This document shows positions 1 to 8,110 of a stretch of DNA of 64,000 nucleotides, piece after piece; position 1 is the stretch's first letter; each line of letters opens with the position of its first letter. Below the pieces are notes generated by a model. That model was not told the origin of the DNA and made no database searches. It was given only the letters and a program-made list of their open reading frames with translations. Origin of the DNA: Pandoraea captiosa (lineage in GTDB: Bacteria; Pseudomonadota; Gammaproteobacteria; Burkholderiales; Burkholderiaceae). The DNA lies in the NCBI RefSeq assembly GCF_902459775.1, contig NZ_CABPSQ010000001.1, forward strand, positions 62,001-126,000. The letters run 5' to 3'. Position numbers and translations under genes: made by a program.

Positions 1-753
1 CAGATCGGCATCGCCATCGGCACCGGCATTGCCGGCGTGTCGATCGACTGGGTTGGAAGCGCCGTGTCGGCATTTGCACTCGCAGCAATCGCGCTCGCCT
101 GCGCAGGTCTCGAATGGCTTGTCCGGGGCGGTGCGGATCGGACAGTCTCGGCGAAGTCCGGTGTGGCGGCGGGCATTGGGGAGGCTGCACGTTATCTGGC
201 AGCAAACCCTGCCAGTCTGATCGCCTCGATCACGGTAGGTGTGTCGTTTGCCGTCATCAAGACGACCAATCTTTTACTTCCCGGCTTCGTGGTGGATACG
301 CTCCGGGGCGATAGCGCACTGTTTGGCACACTTGAAATGGTGGCGGCCATTGTTGGCACGGTTGCCGTTGCCACCGCAAGCCTTCGAGCCATTGCGAAGC
401 GGATCGAGCGGCGCCCTCTGGCGTTGCTCGCCTGTGCCGGTCTCTCGCTCGTCGTATTTTCATTTTCCCGCACGGGTCTCGCCGCGCTTGTCCTGTACAG
501 CATCTCCGGGGCGGCCTGGAGTCTCGCTCGTTCTGCCGCAAATGGACGTTTGTTGGAGGTCGTCGATCCGCACCTGATCGGACGAGTGCAGGCGATCACG
601 ACTGTCCTGACGGGGCTGTTCGGGATCGTGATTTTCCTGCTGCCCCAATGGCTAACGCTCGGCACCGAAGCGACGCTTTACTGGATCTGCGGTGCCGCCG
701 TGGTGGGGGCATCGTTGCTCCTCGCCGCGTGGTCCGGGTATCGGGGCACGTGA
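1..753 (+). CDS. MFS transporter, C-terminal part (truncated by window edge)
   Basis: The frame is open from base 1 and ends at a TGA at 751-753, so the true start lies outside the window. The visible 250 residues are strongly hydrophobic, with about six membrane helices, basic cytoplasmic loops such as AKRIERRP, and a conserved-looking LIGRVQAI segment near residue 192. This fits the second half of a 12-helix major facilitator superfamily exporter (MFS_3-like). Substrate cannot be told. A GTG at 37 could be mistaken for a start, but the codons before it continue the same hydrophobic helix. No partner gene is visible upstream. Confidence 0.75.
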   Translation, partial: QIGIAIGTGIAGVSIDWVGSAVSAFALAAIALACAGLEWLVRGGADRTVSAKSGVAAGIGEAARYLAANPASLIASITVGVSFAVIKTTNLLLPGFVVDTLRGDSALFGTLEMVAAIVGTVAVATASLRAIAKRIERRPLALLACAGLSLVVFSFSRTGLAALVLYSISGAAWSLARSAANGRLLEVVDPHLIGRVQAITTVLTGLFGIVIFLLPQWLTLGTEATLYWICGAAVVGASLLLAAWSGYRGT

Positions 754-915
754 GCGATTGCGGAAAATGCAGTGGCAGGTCCTGAGGGGCCGTTGGTGGT
801 TCCGGTGTCGCCTCCATTGACGGATCGTCCATTTTTGCTTTTTTTTCAAAACAGACACTCCAATCCGAACGGCTTTTGGAGGCCTGTCCTGCGGGCTGCT
901 GCTCGAAACATTGTG

Positions 916-1824
916 CTATTTGGTGGGCGTGACGGCACGCCAACGCAATGCCTCGATCACTAAGGCCAGCGCCGGCGCGATTTGCTTGCGATTGGCGTAA
1001 TACAGGTGATAGCCCGGGAAGGTTGGCCACCAGTCTTGCAGCACAGGTATTAACCGACCTGCCTCGATATGCGGCTGCATGATATCCAGCGGCACGAACG
1101 CCAATCCCATTCCATCGAGCGCTGCCTGGAGCATCAGGAAGGTATTGTTAAACGTGGTCTGGCCACTCACGCGCACATTGAGGGACTGTCCATCTTTTTC
1201 GAAGTCCCAGGCATACAGGCCGCCGTGTGTAGGCAGTCGCAGATTGACGCAGCGATGCTCGGTCAGGTCGTGGGGCGTCTTGGGAACCGGCTTTCCCGCG
1301 AGGTAACGCGGCGACGCGGCCACGGCCATGCGTAACTCCGGCGTCAGACGCACAGCGATCATGTCCTTATCCACGCGATCCCCTACGCGCACGCCTGCGT
1401 CGAAGCGGCGCGCCGCAATATCCGTGAACGCATAGTCCACGCTGAATTCGACGTGTACGTCAGGGTACGTCTGCAGCAGCGGTACCAGCCGTGGCCAAAG
1501 CACGGTGGTGATGGCGTGGTCGTGTGCCGTGATGCGCACCGTGCCGGCTGGTTTGTCGCGCAGTGCAGTCAACGAGCCCAATTCCAGTTCGATCTCGTCG
1601 AGCCGCGGCGCCACAGCGTCCAGCAGCCGCGCTCCGGCCTCGGTGGTGGAGACGCTGCGGGTGGTGCGCGTGAGCAGGCGCACTCCCAGCCGGGCTTCCA
1701 ATGCCAGCATCGCGTGGCTCAGCGCCGAGCGTGACAGGCCGAGCTGGGCGGCCGCGCGAGTGAAGCTGCGCTCGCGGGCAACGGCCACGAAGGCTTGCAG
1801 GTCGTTAAGGTTCTCTTTTGTCAT
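916..1824 (-). CDS. LysR-family transcriptional regulator
   Basis: A 302-residue protein with an N-terminal winged helix-turn-helix (residues about 3-62, including [19 protein letters not shown] and the [16 protein letters not shown] wing) followed by a periplasmic-binding-protein-like effector domain. Length is typical of LysR regulators. The ATG at 1824 was chosen over an upstream in-frame start at 1875 because [18 protein letters not shown] is the usual LysR beginning. It is transcribed away from the cupin / decarboxylase / SDR operon, so it probably controls that operon and itself from the shared 197-bp region. The effector is unknown. Confidence 0.9.
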   Translation of the reverse strand: MTKENLNDLQAFVAVARERSFTRAAAQLGLSRSALSHAMLALEARLGVRLLTRTTRSVSTTEAGARLLDAVAPRLDEIELELGSLTALRDKPAGTVRITAHDHAITTVLWPRLVPLLQTYPDVHVEFSVDYAFTDIAARRFDAGVRVGDRVDKDMIAVRLTPELRMAVAASPRYLAGKPVPKTPHDLTEHRCVNLRLPTHGGLYAWDFEKDGQSLNVRVSGQTTFNNTFLMLQAALDGMGLAFVPLDIMQPHIEAGRLIPVLQDWWPTFPGYHLYYANRKQIAPALALVIEALRWRAVTPTK

Positions 1825-1865
1825 TGGTGAATCCTTTGCACCAACGTATATCATTTTTGGGGTCT

Positions 1866-1881
1866 TCTCAACCAATTGAGA
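1866..1881. promoter_or_regulatory. Inverted repeat in LysR/cupin divergent region
   Basis: TCTCAA-CCAA-TTGAGA is a perfect 6-bp inverted repeat with a 4-bp spacer. It lies 42 bp upstream of the lysR start and about 140 bp upstream of the cupin start. Its place and symmetry fit an operator for the adjacent LysR protein. It does not match the T-N11-A rule exactly, so the assignment is only a suggestion. Confidence 0.4.
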
Positions 1882-2021
1882 GCGCCATACAGTTCATACG
1901 GAATCTCACCCGTCGACGACGACGAGTTTTCGGGTTTATCGTTGGCGTGAAGGAGTGCGAAACAGGCCCGGACCCGTGGTGCACGCCAAGCTTGGCGACA
2001 CTCAATGAAGGAACTGCGTCC

Positions 2022-2438
2022 ATGAACATGGAAATCAAACGCGCTGGATGTCAACCCTCCATGAAAGGGTCCGCCGAATGGTTCACCGGCACGGTCCGTA
2101 TCGACCCGCTGAACACCCCGCCAGCGCCGGCGCGTGTGTCATGTGCGGCCGTCACCTTCGAGCCGGGCGCACGCACGGCATGGCACACCCATCCACTGGG
2201 ACAGACGCTGATCGTCACCGCCGGCTGCGGCTGGACGCAGTGCGATGGCGAAGCCATCGTCGAAATCCGTGCGGGTGATGTCATCTGGTGCCCGCCTGGG
2301 CACAAGCACTGGCACGGTGCAACGCCCACCACCGCGATGACCCACATCGCCATCCAGGAGGCGCTGGACGGCAGGAACGTCGATTGGATGGAGCACGTCA
2401 CCGACGAACAGTATCTTGCCGGCCCGCCGCGCGGCTGA
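2022..2438 (+). CDS. Small cupin-domain protein
   Basis: A 138-residue single-domain cupin. Motif 1 is visible as the stretch with HTHPLGQTL (two His ligands) and motif 2 as [15 protein letters not shown] (third His). These are the expected metal ligands of the beta barrel. A GAAGGA ribosome site precedes the ATG at 2022; a far upstream in-frame start at 1818 would overlap the lysR start and is rejected. It is the first gene of a three-gene operon with a carboxymuconolactone decarboxylase-like protein and an SDR. Related cupins include manganese-dependent hydroxynitrile lyase-like proteins, but the substrate here is unknown. Confidence 0.85.
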   Translation: MNMEIKRAGCQPSMKGSAEWFTGTVRIDPLNTPPAPARVSCAAVTFEPGARTAWHTHPLGQTLIVTAGCGWTQCDGEAIVEIRAGDVIWCPPGHKHWHGATPTTAMTHIAIQEALDGRNVDWMEHVTDEQYLAGPPRG

Positions 2439-2466
2439 GCCGTTTCGGCATCGACAAAGGAAATCC

Positions 2467-3303
2467 ATGCACTCAGCGCTCCGACTTGGTTTGTGCGCGA
2501 CAGCGTTGATAACGCCCGCTAAGACGCGTTTTATCTGGCGTCATGGTGGCGCGTTGGCCGTGGCCCTGAGTCTGGTCGCCACACTGGGGCACGCAGCGAA
2601 CGAAAAGGACATCAAACCCATGACTCAAGCTCAAATGACAACACCAAGTACCTCCGAAACCTTGAACGCGCGCCAGCAGGGCATTGTGCCCATCGCGGCC
2701 TTTGCCGCTGCGGGCGACATGGACAAGCTGAACGCTGCGCTAGTCCAAGGGTTGGATGCCGGCATGACGGTGAGCGACGCCCGTGAAATCCTGGTGCAGC
2801 TCTACGCCTACGCAGGCTTCCCGCGCAGCCTCAATGCACTAGGCGAATTAATGAAGGTGCTGGAGGCGCGCAAACAGCGTGGCATCGAGGATGCGCCGGG
2901 CCGAGAACCCAGCCGTCCCATCCCCACGGGCGACGCACTGCTGGCCGCAGGCACGGCCAACCAGACCAAGCTCTCGGGCGGAACGGTGCAAGGGCCGCTG
3001 TTCGATTTCGCGCCCATTGCGAACGAATACCTGCGCACGCACCTGTTCGGCGACATCTTCGAGCGCGACAACCTGGACTGGCAAAGCCGGGAGTTAGCAA
3101 CCGTGGCCATGCTTTCGGCGCTGCCCGGCGCCGAGCCGCAATTGCAGGCGCACATGCGCATCAGCATGAACGTCGGCATCTCGGCCGGTCAGTTGCGTCA
3201 GCTCACTCAGGTGCTCTCGTCGCGCGTGGATGCCGACATGTCCCGCCGTGCCATCGGTGCGCTGGATCGGCATCTCGGAATGCTCGATGCCGGCAAGCAG
3301 TAG
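2467..3303 (+). CDS. Carboxymuconolactone decarboxylase-family protein, exported
   Basis: A 278-residue protein with two copies of the carboxymuconolactone decarboxylase (AhpD-like) fold. The first covers roughly residues 65-140 (GMTVSDAREILVQLYAYAGF) and the second roughly 175-265 (SRELATVAMLSALPG, with HMRISMNVGIS). The AhpD Cys-x-x-Cys redox pair is absent, so it is not an alkylhydroperoxidase of that type. An N-terminal hydrophobic stretch ending GHAA looks like a signal peptide. AAAGGAAATCC precedes the ATG. It lies 28 bp after the cupin gene, a combination often found with SDR or aldo-keto reductases under LysR control. Confidence 0.85.
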   Translation: MHSALRLGLCATALITPAKTRFIWRHGGALAVALSLVATLGHAANEKDIKPMTQAQMTTPSTSETLNARQQGIVPIAAFAAAGDMDKLNAALVQGLDAGMTVSDAREILVQLYAYAGFPRSLNALGELMKVLEARKQRGIEDAPGREPSRPIPTGDALLAAGTANQTKLSGGTVQGPLFDFAPIANEYLRTHLFGDIFERDNLDWQSRELATVAMLSALPGAEPQLQAHMRISMNVGISAGQLRQLTQVLSSRVDADMSRRAIGALDRHLGMLDAGKQ

Positions 3304-3334
3304 TCCTCTCGAACAAATCAAGGCAAAGACCATC

Positions 3335-4078
3335 ATGATCAAAGACAAAGTCATCATCATCACCGGTGCGTCGTCCGGAATAGGCGAGGCGACGGCCAAG
3401 CTGCTCGCCAGTAAAGGCGCCAAGGTTGTGCTTGGCGCGCGTCGTGCAGACAACCTGAAGCGGATCGTCGATGAAATCGAGCAGCAAGGCGGCCAGGCCG
3501 TCTATCAGGAATTGGACGTCACGCAGCAGGCCCACAACGACGCCATTGTCAAACTTGCCAAGGATAGGTTTGGCCGCGTGGATGCTATTTTTCTCAATGC
3601 CGGCCTGATGCCGACTTCGCCGCTTTCGGCGCTGAAGACCGACGATTGGCACCAGATGGTCGATGTGAACGTCAAGGGCGTGCTCAATGGGGTGGCAGCG
3701 GTGCTGCCCGAGTTCCTTGCGCAGAAGTCCGGCCACGTGATCGCCACCTCTTCGGTGGCGGGCCTCAAAGCCTATCCAGGCAGCGCCGTCTATGGCGGCA
3801 CGAAATGGTTCGTGCGCGACTTCATGGAAGTGCTGCGTATCGAGTCTGCCATGGAAGGCACCAACATTCGCACTGCGACGATCTACCCGGCGGCCATCAA
3901 TACTGAATTGCTGTCGACCATCAGCGACAAGCAATCGCTTGACCAAATGCAGGGCCTCTACAACACCTACGGCATTTCGCCGGACCGGATTGCCAACGTC
4001 GTCGCCTTCGCGATCGATCAGCCCGATGACACGACGATCAACGAGTTCACCGTCGGCCCCGCGAAACAGCCTTGGTAA
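3335..4078 (+). CDS. SDR-family oxidoreductase
   Basis: A 247-residue classical short-chain dehydrogenase. The Rossmann motif TGASSGIG begins at residue 10, the NAG motif is in IFLNAGLMP, the catalytic Ser is in VIATSSVAG, and the catalytic pair is YGGTK (Tyr, Lys). ARR after the second beta strand suggests NADP preference. The start at 3335 places the Rossmann strand at the usual distance; the longer frame from 3230 overlaps the preceding gene and is not used. It is the last gene of the LysR-linked operon. Substrate is unknown. A hairpin follows at 4097-4118. Confidence 0.9.
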   Translation: MIKDKVIIITGASSGIGEATAKLLASKGAKVVLGARRADNLKRIVDEIEQQGGQAVYQELDVTQQAHNDAIVKLAKDRFGRVDAIFLNAGLMPTSPLSALKTDDWHQMVDVNVKGVLNGVAAVLPEFLAQKSGHVIATSSVAGLKAYPGSAVYGGTKWFVRDFMEVLRIESAMEGTNIRTATIYPAAINTELLSTISDKQSLDQMQGLYNTYGISPDRIANVVAFAIDQPDDTTINEFTVGPAKQPW

Positions 4079-4096
4079 GTGGGATACGAGATGCGT

Positions 4097-4118
4097 CGGC
4101 ACCGGATGAGCGGTGCCG
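4097..4118. terminator. Hairpin between convergent SDR and AraC genes
   Basis: An 8-bp perfect stem (CGGCACCG / CGGTGCCG) with a 6-base loop lies 19 bp after the SDR stop and before the stop of the opposing araC-type gene. There is no T run, so factor-independent termination is doubtful. It could be a 3' end stabiliser. Confidence 0.4.
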
Positions 4119-4176
4119 CGCGAGCCACGGTGATTGCGGCATTGGCGGCTTTTTCCGGATCGGTGGTGTGTCGGCA

Positions 4177-5181
4177 TCAAGCCGGATGCGCGTGCAAATT
4201 GCGGTATTCCCCCGGCGTAACCCCCGTCCAGGCCTTGAACGCGCGCAAGAACGAGTTGGTGTCCTGAAAGCCGATCAAAAAGGCGATCTCGCCAGGCGAG
4301 ATTGTCGAGTGGGCGAGGTAATAACTAGCCAACTCTTGTCGTGTGCCGTTAAGCACGTCCTGATAGCTGATGGCCTCGTCGGCGAGATGACGCTGCAACG
4401 ATCGCTTGCTCATTGCCAGGCGACTCGAAATATCGTCGATGCTGCTCTGACCACTCGGGAGCATGTCAAGTAGCGCGCTGCGCACACGTTCGCGTGTGCT
4501 TGCTTCGGCGTCGAGCTTCGAGAGACGCGCCCGAAGTTCCGGCTCGAAGAAGCGCCACATGGCAAGGTTCTCTGTCAAGAAGGGACGCTTTGCGTCTTCT
4601 GTCGAGAATCGAATGCGGTTGGAGCTGCCCTGTTCTAAGCGACAGCCGAGAAAATTTTCGCATGGGCCGACCTGACTCGGCAGCACCGTTAATTCGGCCT
4701 CGATCGGGCTGATGGCTTGTCGTGTTGCAAGGCGCGCCAACTGCGTGAAAAAAGCCAATTCCGTCGCGCATAAGCTGCATGGCAGCGGGCCGTCATGGCC
4801 GTAGCATTCGATGATTACCTCGGTGTAGTTCTCGCCGATGCAGACGTCCAGTGACAATGGTCCACACAGGCGCTTGTATGCGGCGAGCCGGGTGAACGCG
4901 ACGTTGAGATTCGGACTGCACAGGCAGGCGAACAGCGCAGCATCAAAAGCCTCGACCGAGATGCCTCCGCCGAGCCGCACCGGCAATTCTGCGTCCCCGA
5001 CCAATTTTTCGAGGCCCAGAAAGAATCGAAAATACTGGGCAGGCGTCAGGACGGCATCCTTGCGGCCGAACAGATCCGCAGGCAACTCCGCCAGCGCCAA
5101 CAAGTCGCCGGGAGCGACCCCGAGATCGAAGACGATCAGTTTCCAGCCGGGATGTAACGTGAATTGGGTTGCATGCTTCAT
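4177..5181 (-). CDS. AraC-family regulator with arabinose-binding-type N-domain
   Basis: A 334-residue protein. Residues about 20-200 form the sensing domain seen in OruR/ArgR-type AraC members. The C-terminal 100 residues hold two helix-turn-helix units (IDDISSRLAMSKRSLQRHL, then ISPGEIAFLIGFQDTNSFLR, closing with TGVTPGEYR). The ATG at 5181 overlaps the stop of the upstream SDR gene as TGATG, which implies translational coupling. A TTG one codon earlier is also possible. It probably regulates the SDR it is cotranscribed with; the ligand is unknown. Confidence 0.9.
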   Translation of the reverse strand: MKHATQFTLHPGWKLIVFDLGVAPGDLLALAELPADLFGRKDAVLTPAQYFRFFLGLEKLVGDAELPVRLGGGISVEAFDAALFACLCSPNLNVAFTRLAAYKRLCGPLSLDVCIGENYTEVIIECYGHDGPLPCSLCATELAFFTQLARLATRQAISPIEAELTVLPSQVGPCENFLGCRLEQGSSNRIRFSTEDAKRPFLTENLAMWRFFEPELRARLSKLDAEASTRERVRSALLDMLPSGQSSIDDISSRLAMSKRSLQRHLADEAISYQDVLNGTRQELASYYLAHSTISPGEIAFLIGFQDTNSFLRAFKAWTGVTPGEYRNLHAHPA

Positions 5182-5963
5182 CAAGCGGCCTTTTCCATCG
5201 CCTGTCGCGACATCTTCAGCGCCATCTTGCGCGGCAGCAACGGTACAATCCAGTCGAGCATAATCCGAAGCTTCTGTTCGTTGAACGCGACCAGGTCACC
5301 GCGCACCATCGCCTCGTAGCCGCAGCGCGCCACGGATTCGGCCGACTTGGCATTCTTCCAGACGTCCACGCCTTGTAGGTCGCCGGCGGCAACGAAACCG
5401 GTAGCGACTGCTCCCGGGCACAAAGCCGTGACAGTCACGCCGTATTCGCGCACTTCTTCTGCGATAGCCTGAGTGAACGAGGTAACGTAAGCTTTGGTCG
5501 CGTAATACACGGCCTGCAGCGGACCCGGCATAAACGATGCAGTCGACGAAACATTGAGGATACGTCCGCGCCGGCGGGCCACCATGCCCTTCAGGTAGTG
5601 ATGCGTCAGGTTGGTCAGCGTCGCCATATTGACCTGCATCATCGCCTGCTCGGCTTTGAGATCGCGTTCGACAAACTTCCCGTGGCCGCCAAAGCCGGCG
5701 TTGTTGATCAGCACATCAATAGAGAGTCCCAGCGACTCTGTCGCAGCGAAAATTCGATCCGCGGAAGCGGGGTCGGCGAGGTCCTCGGTAAGGACGTACG
5801 CCTTCACGCCGTATTTCGTCTCGAATTCTTGCTTGATGGATTCGAGCTTGTCGCGCGAACGCGCAACTAAAACGACATCGCCGCGTTTGCTTGCATGGAT
5901 GCGTGCCAGCTCCAGACCAATGCCGTTCGAAGCACCAGTGATAAGCGCAGTTGAAAGGTTCAT
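5181..5963 (-). CDS. SDR-family NAD(P)-dependent oxidoreductase
   Basis: A 260-residue short-chain dehydrogenase with TGASNGIG at residue 8, NNAGFGGHG, the catalytic Ser in ILNVSSTAS, and YYATK (Tyr/Lys). The C-terminal 40 residues, after residue 215, resemble the DltE/YqjQ-like subgroup with a basic, hydrophobic tail. AAGGAG sits upstream of the ATG at 5963, so the longer frame from 6173 is not needed. It is the first gene of a two-gene operon with the AraC regulator. Substrate not predictable. Confidence 0.9.
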   Translation of the reverse strand: MNLSTALITGASNGIGLELARIHASKRGDVVLVARSRDKLESIKQEFETKYGVKAYVLTEDLADPASADRIFAATESLGLSIDVLINNAGFGGHGKFVERDLKAEQAMMQVNMATLTNLTHHYLKGMVARRRGRILNVSSTASFMPGPLQAVYYATKAYVTSFTQAIAEEVREYGVTVTALCPGAVATGFVAAGDLQGVDVWKNAKSAESVARCGYEAMVRGDLVAFNEQKLRIMLDWIVPLLPRKMALKMSRQAMEKAA

Positions 5964-6224
5964 GACTGCTCCTTGGTTCGATTGAATAGGCAGATGGTAG
6001 GCGTTCGAACCATTGGGCGCACTAGCATAACGCGCCACGATCAATTCCGATCGCGCCAATCGTGCTACGTAGAACCCCCCTGCGCTCTGGCAAGCTTGAG
6101 ACGGAAGTCGCTGCTCGAATGACAAACTTGCGGAGACGCCGATGGGTGAAACTGGCCAATTGCCGCCATTCACAGCGGCGACGTCGCCTCACCATTCCTA
6201 CCACATCAAAGACATCGCCCCACA

Positions 6225-7382
6225 TCACACCCCCCAGGCACGCCGCACCCGCTCGCGAATGTCCTGCAGGCGGTGCACGGGTTCGTTGGCAAAGACGAAG
6301 CGCAGGTAGCGATCTGCTTCGGGGCCCCAGCCGGTCATCGGGGTGGCCGCCACCTTACCTAGCGCCAGCAGTTGCCGCGACGCTTCGGGCGGTTCGATGC
6401 CCAGTCGTCGGGTGTCGATCAGCATCGACCAGCCGCCATGGGGACGAATCACCGGCAGATCGGACAGGGCTTCGATCAGAAAGTCGCTGCGGCGCTCCCA
6501 TTCGGCAACGGCCGCGGCCACGCCGTCTTGCGCGGTGGTCAGCGCCGCAGTCGCGCCGTCCATGGCGATCCCGACCTGACAGACCACGTTGGACAGACTG
6601 ACGAGCCGCACATCGTTCATGATCGATTCGGGACCGACGATCCAGCCCACACGCCATCCGATCATTCGATACTCCTTCGACACCGCGCCGACCGTGATCG
6701 TGCGCTCTCGCATGCCGGGCAGCGACGCCGGGTGAATGACGCGGCGTCCACCAAACAGCAGCCGCTCCATCGCCGCGTCATAGACGAGCCAGATCCCGCG
6801 CGTCTCGCAATGCGCTGCGATGGCCTGCCACTCGTCCGGCGTGGGGACGTAGCCGCTCGGCATCGACGGCGACATGATCAACAGCGCCTTCGTGCGTGGC
6901 CCGACGGCGGCGGCAAGACTGTCGAGATCGAGACTCCAGCCGTCCGGGTCCGGTATCAGGCGGGCAAACTTCGGAACACCACCGCTCAGATGGACGCGAT
7001 TGATCAGCCCCGCATATGTTGGATCGGTGAGCACGACCTCGTCGCCCGGTTCGATGATCGACAGCAGCACGTTCAGAATGCCCGCGAGGCCGCCAGCGGA
7101 TACGATGCACTCGGTCGCCGGGTCGTAACGGGTGCCTGCGGAGCGCCCGACACGTTCGGCGGCCGCCTCGCGCAGCGATCGCAGCCCCGTAAAGGGGAGG
7201 TAGCTGTTGGCCGCATCGTCGTCTATCGCCTGGTGCGTGCGCATGAGGGCGGCGGCCGGCGGGCGAAGGTCCGTGTCGAGATTCTCGAGCCGCAGCATGT
7301 CGGGATCCGCCAAAGCGTCCGCTGCGTCGCCGATTCGATCTACGCCAATGCCGGGGATTTTTTGCAATCTTGATACCGTCAC
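6225..7382 (-). CDS. Class I/II PLP-dependent aminotransferase
   Basis: A 385-residue fold-type I aminotransferase. Visible marks are the YLPFTGLRSLREAAAE segment, LTDPTYAG, Asp202 (binds the PLP pyridine nitrogen) in YDAAMER, and the PLP lysine Lys236 in SKEYRMIGWRVG. The usual NPTG-type loop reads SPSMPSG, so the Asn that normally contacts the PLP hydroxyl is Met174. The start is GTG at 7382 with GGAGGT just upstream. An ATG TGA pair immediately before the GTG is out of frame. It is divergent from a GntR regulator and likely controlled by it. Substrate unknown. Confidence 0.85.
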   Translation of the reverse strand: MTVSRLQKIPGIGVDRIGDAADALADPDMLRLENLDTDLRPPAAALMRTHQAIDDDAANSYLPFTGLRSLREAAAERVGRSAGTRYDPATECIVSAGGLAGILNVLLSIIEPGDEVVLTDPTYAGLINRVHLSGGVPKFARLIPDPDGWSLDLDSLAAAVGPRTKALLIMSPSMPSGYVPTPDEWQAIAAHCETRGIWLVYDAAMERLLFGGRRVIHPASLPGMRERTITVGAVSKEYRMIGWRVGWIVGPESIMNDVRLVSLSNVVCQVGIAMDGATAALTTAQDGVAAAVAEWERRSDFLIEALSDLPVIRPHGGWSMLIDTRRLGIEPPEASRQLLALGKVAATPMTGWGPEADRYLRFVFANEPVHRLQDIRERVRRAWGV

Positions 7383-7399
7383 ATGGACCTCCGTAAATG

Positions 7400-7415
7400 T
7401 TTTAATATATTAAAA
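7400..7415. promoter_or_regulatory. 16-bp perfect palindrome, likely GntR operator
   Basis: TTTTAATATATTAAAA is a perfect dyad in a GC-rich genome. It lies between the divergent aminotransferase (GTG at 7382) and gntR (ATG at 7415) starts, its last base being the first base of the gntR start codon. Regulators with GntR-type DNA-binding domains usually bind short dyads in their own control region, so autoregulation and control of the aminotransferase is likely. Confidence 0.65.
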
Positions 7416-8110
7416 TGAAAAAATCAGCAGATAGCAAGCTTTCTTCCGTGTCGTTGGCGGACCAGTTGCGTGAGCGAATTGCGGACGGACGGTGGGCGCC
7501 CGGGACACAACTGCGTCAGGACGCGATCGCGAAGGCGTTCGGCACGAGCCATATCCCGGTTCGGGAGGCTTTCGTGCAACTGCAGGCGAGTGGATTTGTG
7601 ACGATCGTGCCCAATCGCGGGGCGTTCGTTTCGGCGATGACGACGTTCGAGGCGTCGGAACTGACGGAAATGCGCGTGGCGCTGGAACTGCTCGCCCTGG
7701 ACGCCGCCATCGACGCCTTCGGCCCGAGCGACGAAGCAGCGGTGCGCGAGATCCTGCGCAACGATGAAACAGCGCCGGACGTGGACGCCTGGTCGGTCGA
7801 CAACTGGGCGTTTCACCGGGCGATCTATCAGGCCAGCGGCAGGCGTCATTTGATGGAGACGCTCGAAGCGATCTGGCGCAAGACAGATCGCTATCTACGG
7901 CTGGTGTGGCAACTGGAACGCTATCAGGATGTGTCTTTCGCGGAACACGTTGCGATACTGGAGGCCGTGGTGGCGCGCGACCGTCGCACGGCCAAGCGTC
8001 TGACGAAGGCGCATATTCTGGCTGCGGGCGATGTCATGCAGATCGCGCTGCGAGAAGCGCGGGCGATGCGCGGACAAAGTGATCCGACTGAATCGGCATC
8101 CGCCCCCTAG
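7415..8110 (+). CDS. GntR-family regulator (FadR/FCD subfamily)
   Basis: A 231-residue protein. The winged helix covers residues about 10-75 (LREAIADGRWAPG-like opening, FGTSHIPVREAFVQLQASG recognition region). The FCD effector domain follows (residues 85-215), with the expected His/Asp positions in DNWAFHRAIY, FAEHVAILEAV and KAHILAAG that can bind a metal and a carboxylate ligand. There is no Shine-Dalgarno site before the ATG; the preceding bases are an A/T palindrome, so translation may be leaderless. Its stop overlaps that of the convergent lysR gene within CTAG. Confidence 0.9.
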   Translation: MKKSADSKLSSVSLADQLRERIADGRWAPGTQLRQDAIAKAFGTSHIPVREAFVQLQASGFVTIVPNRGAFVSAMTTFEASELTEMRVALELLALDAAIDAFGPSDEAAVREILRNDETAPDVDAWSVDNWAFHRAIYQASGRRHLMETLEAIWRKTDRYLRLVWQLERYQDVSFAEHVAILEAVVARDRRTAKRLTKAHILAAGDVMQIALREARAMRGQSDPTESASAP

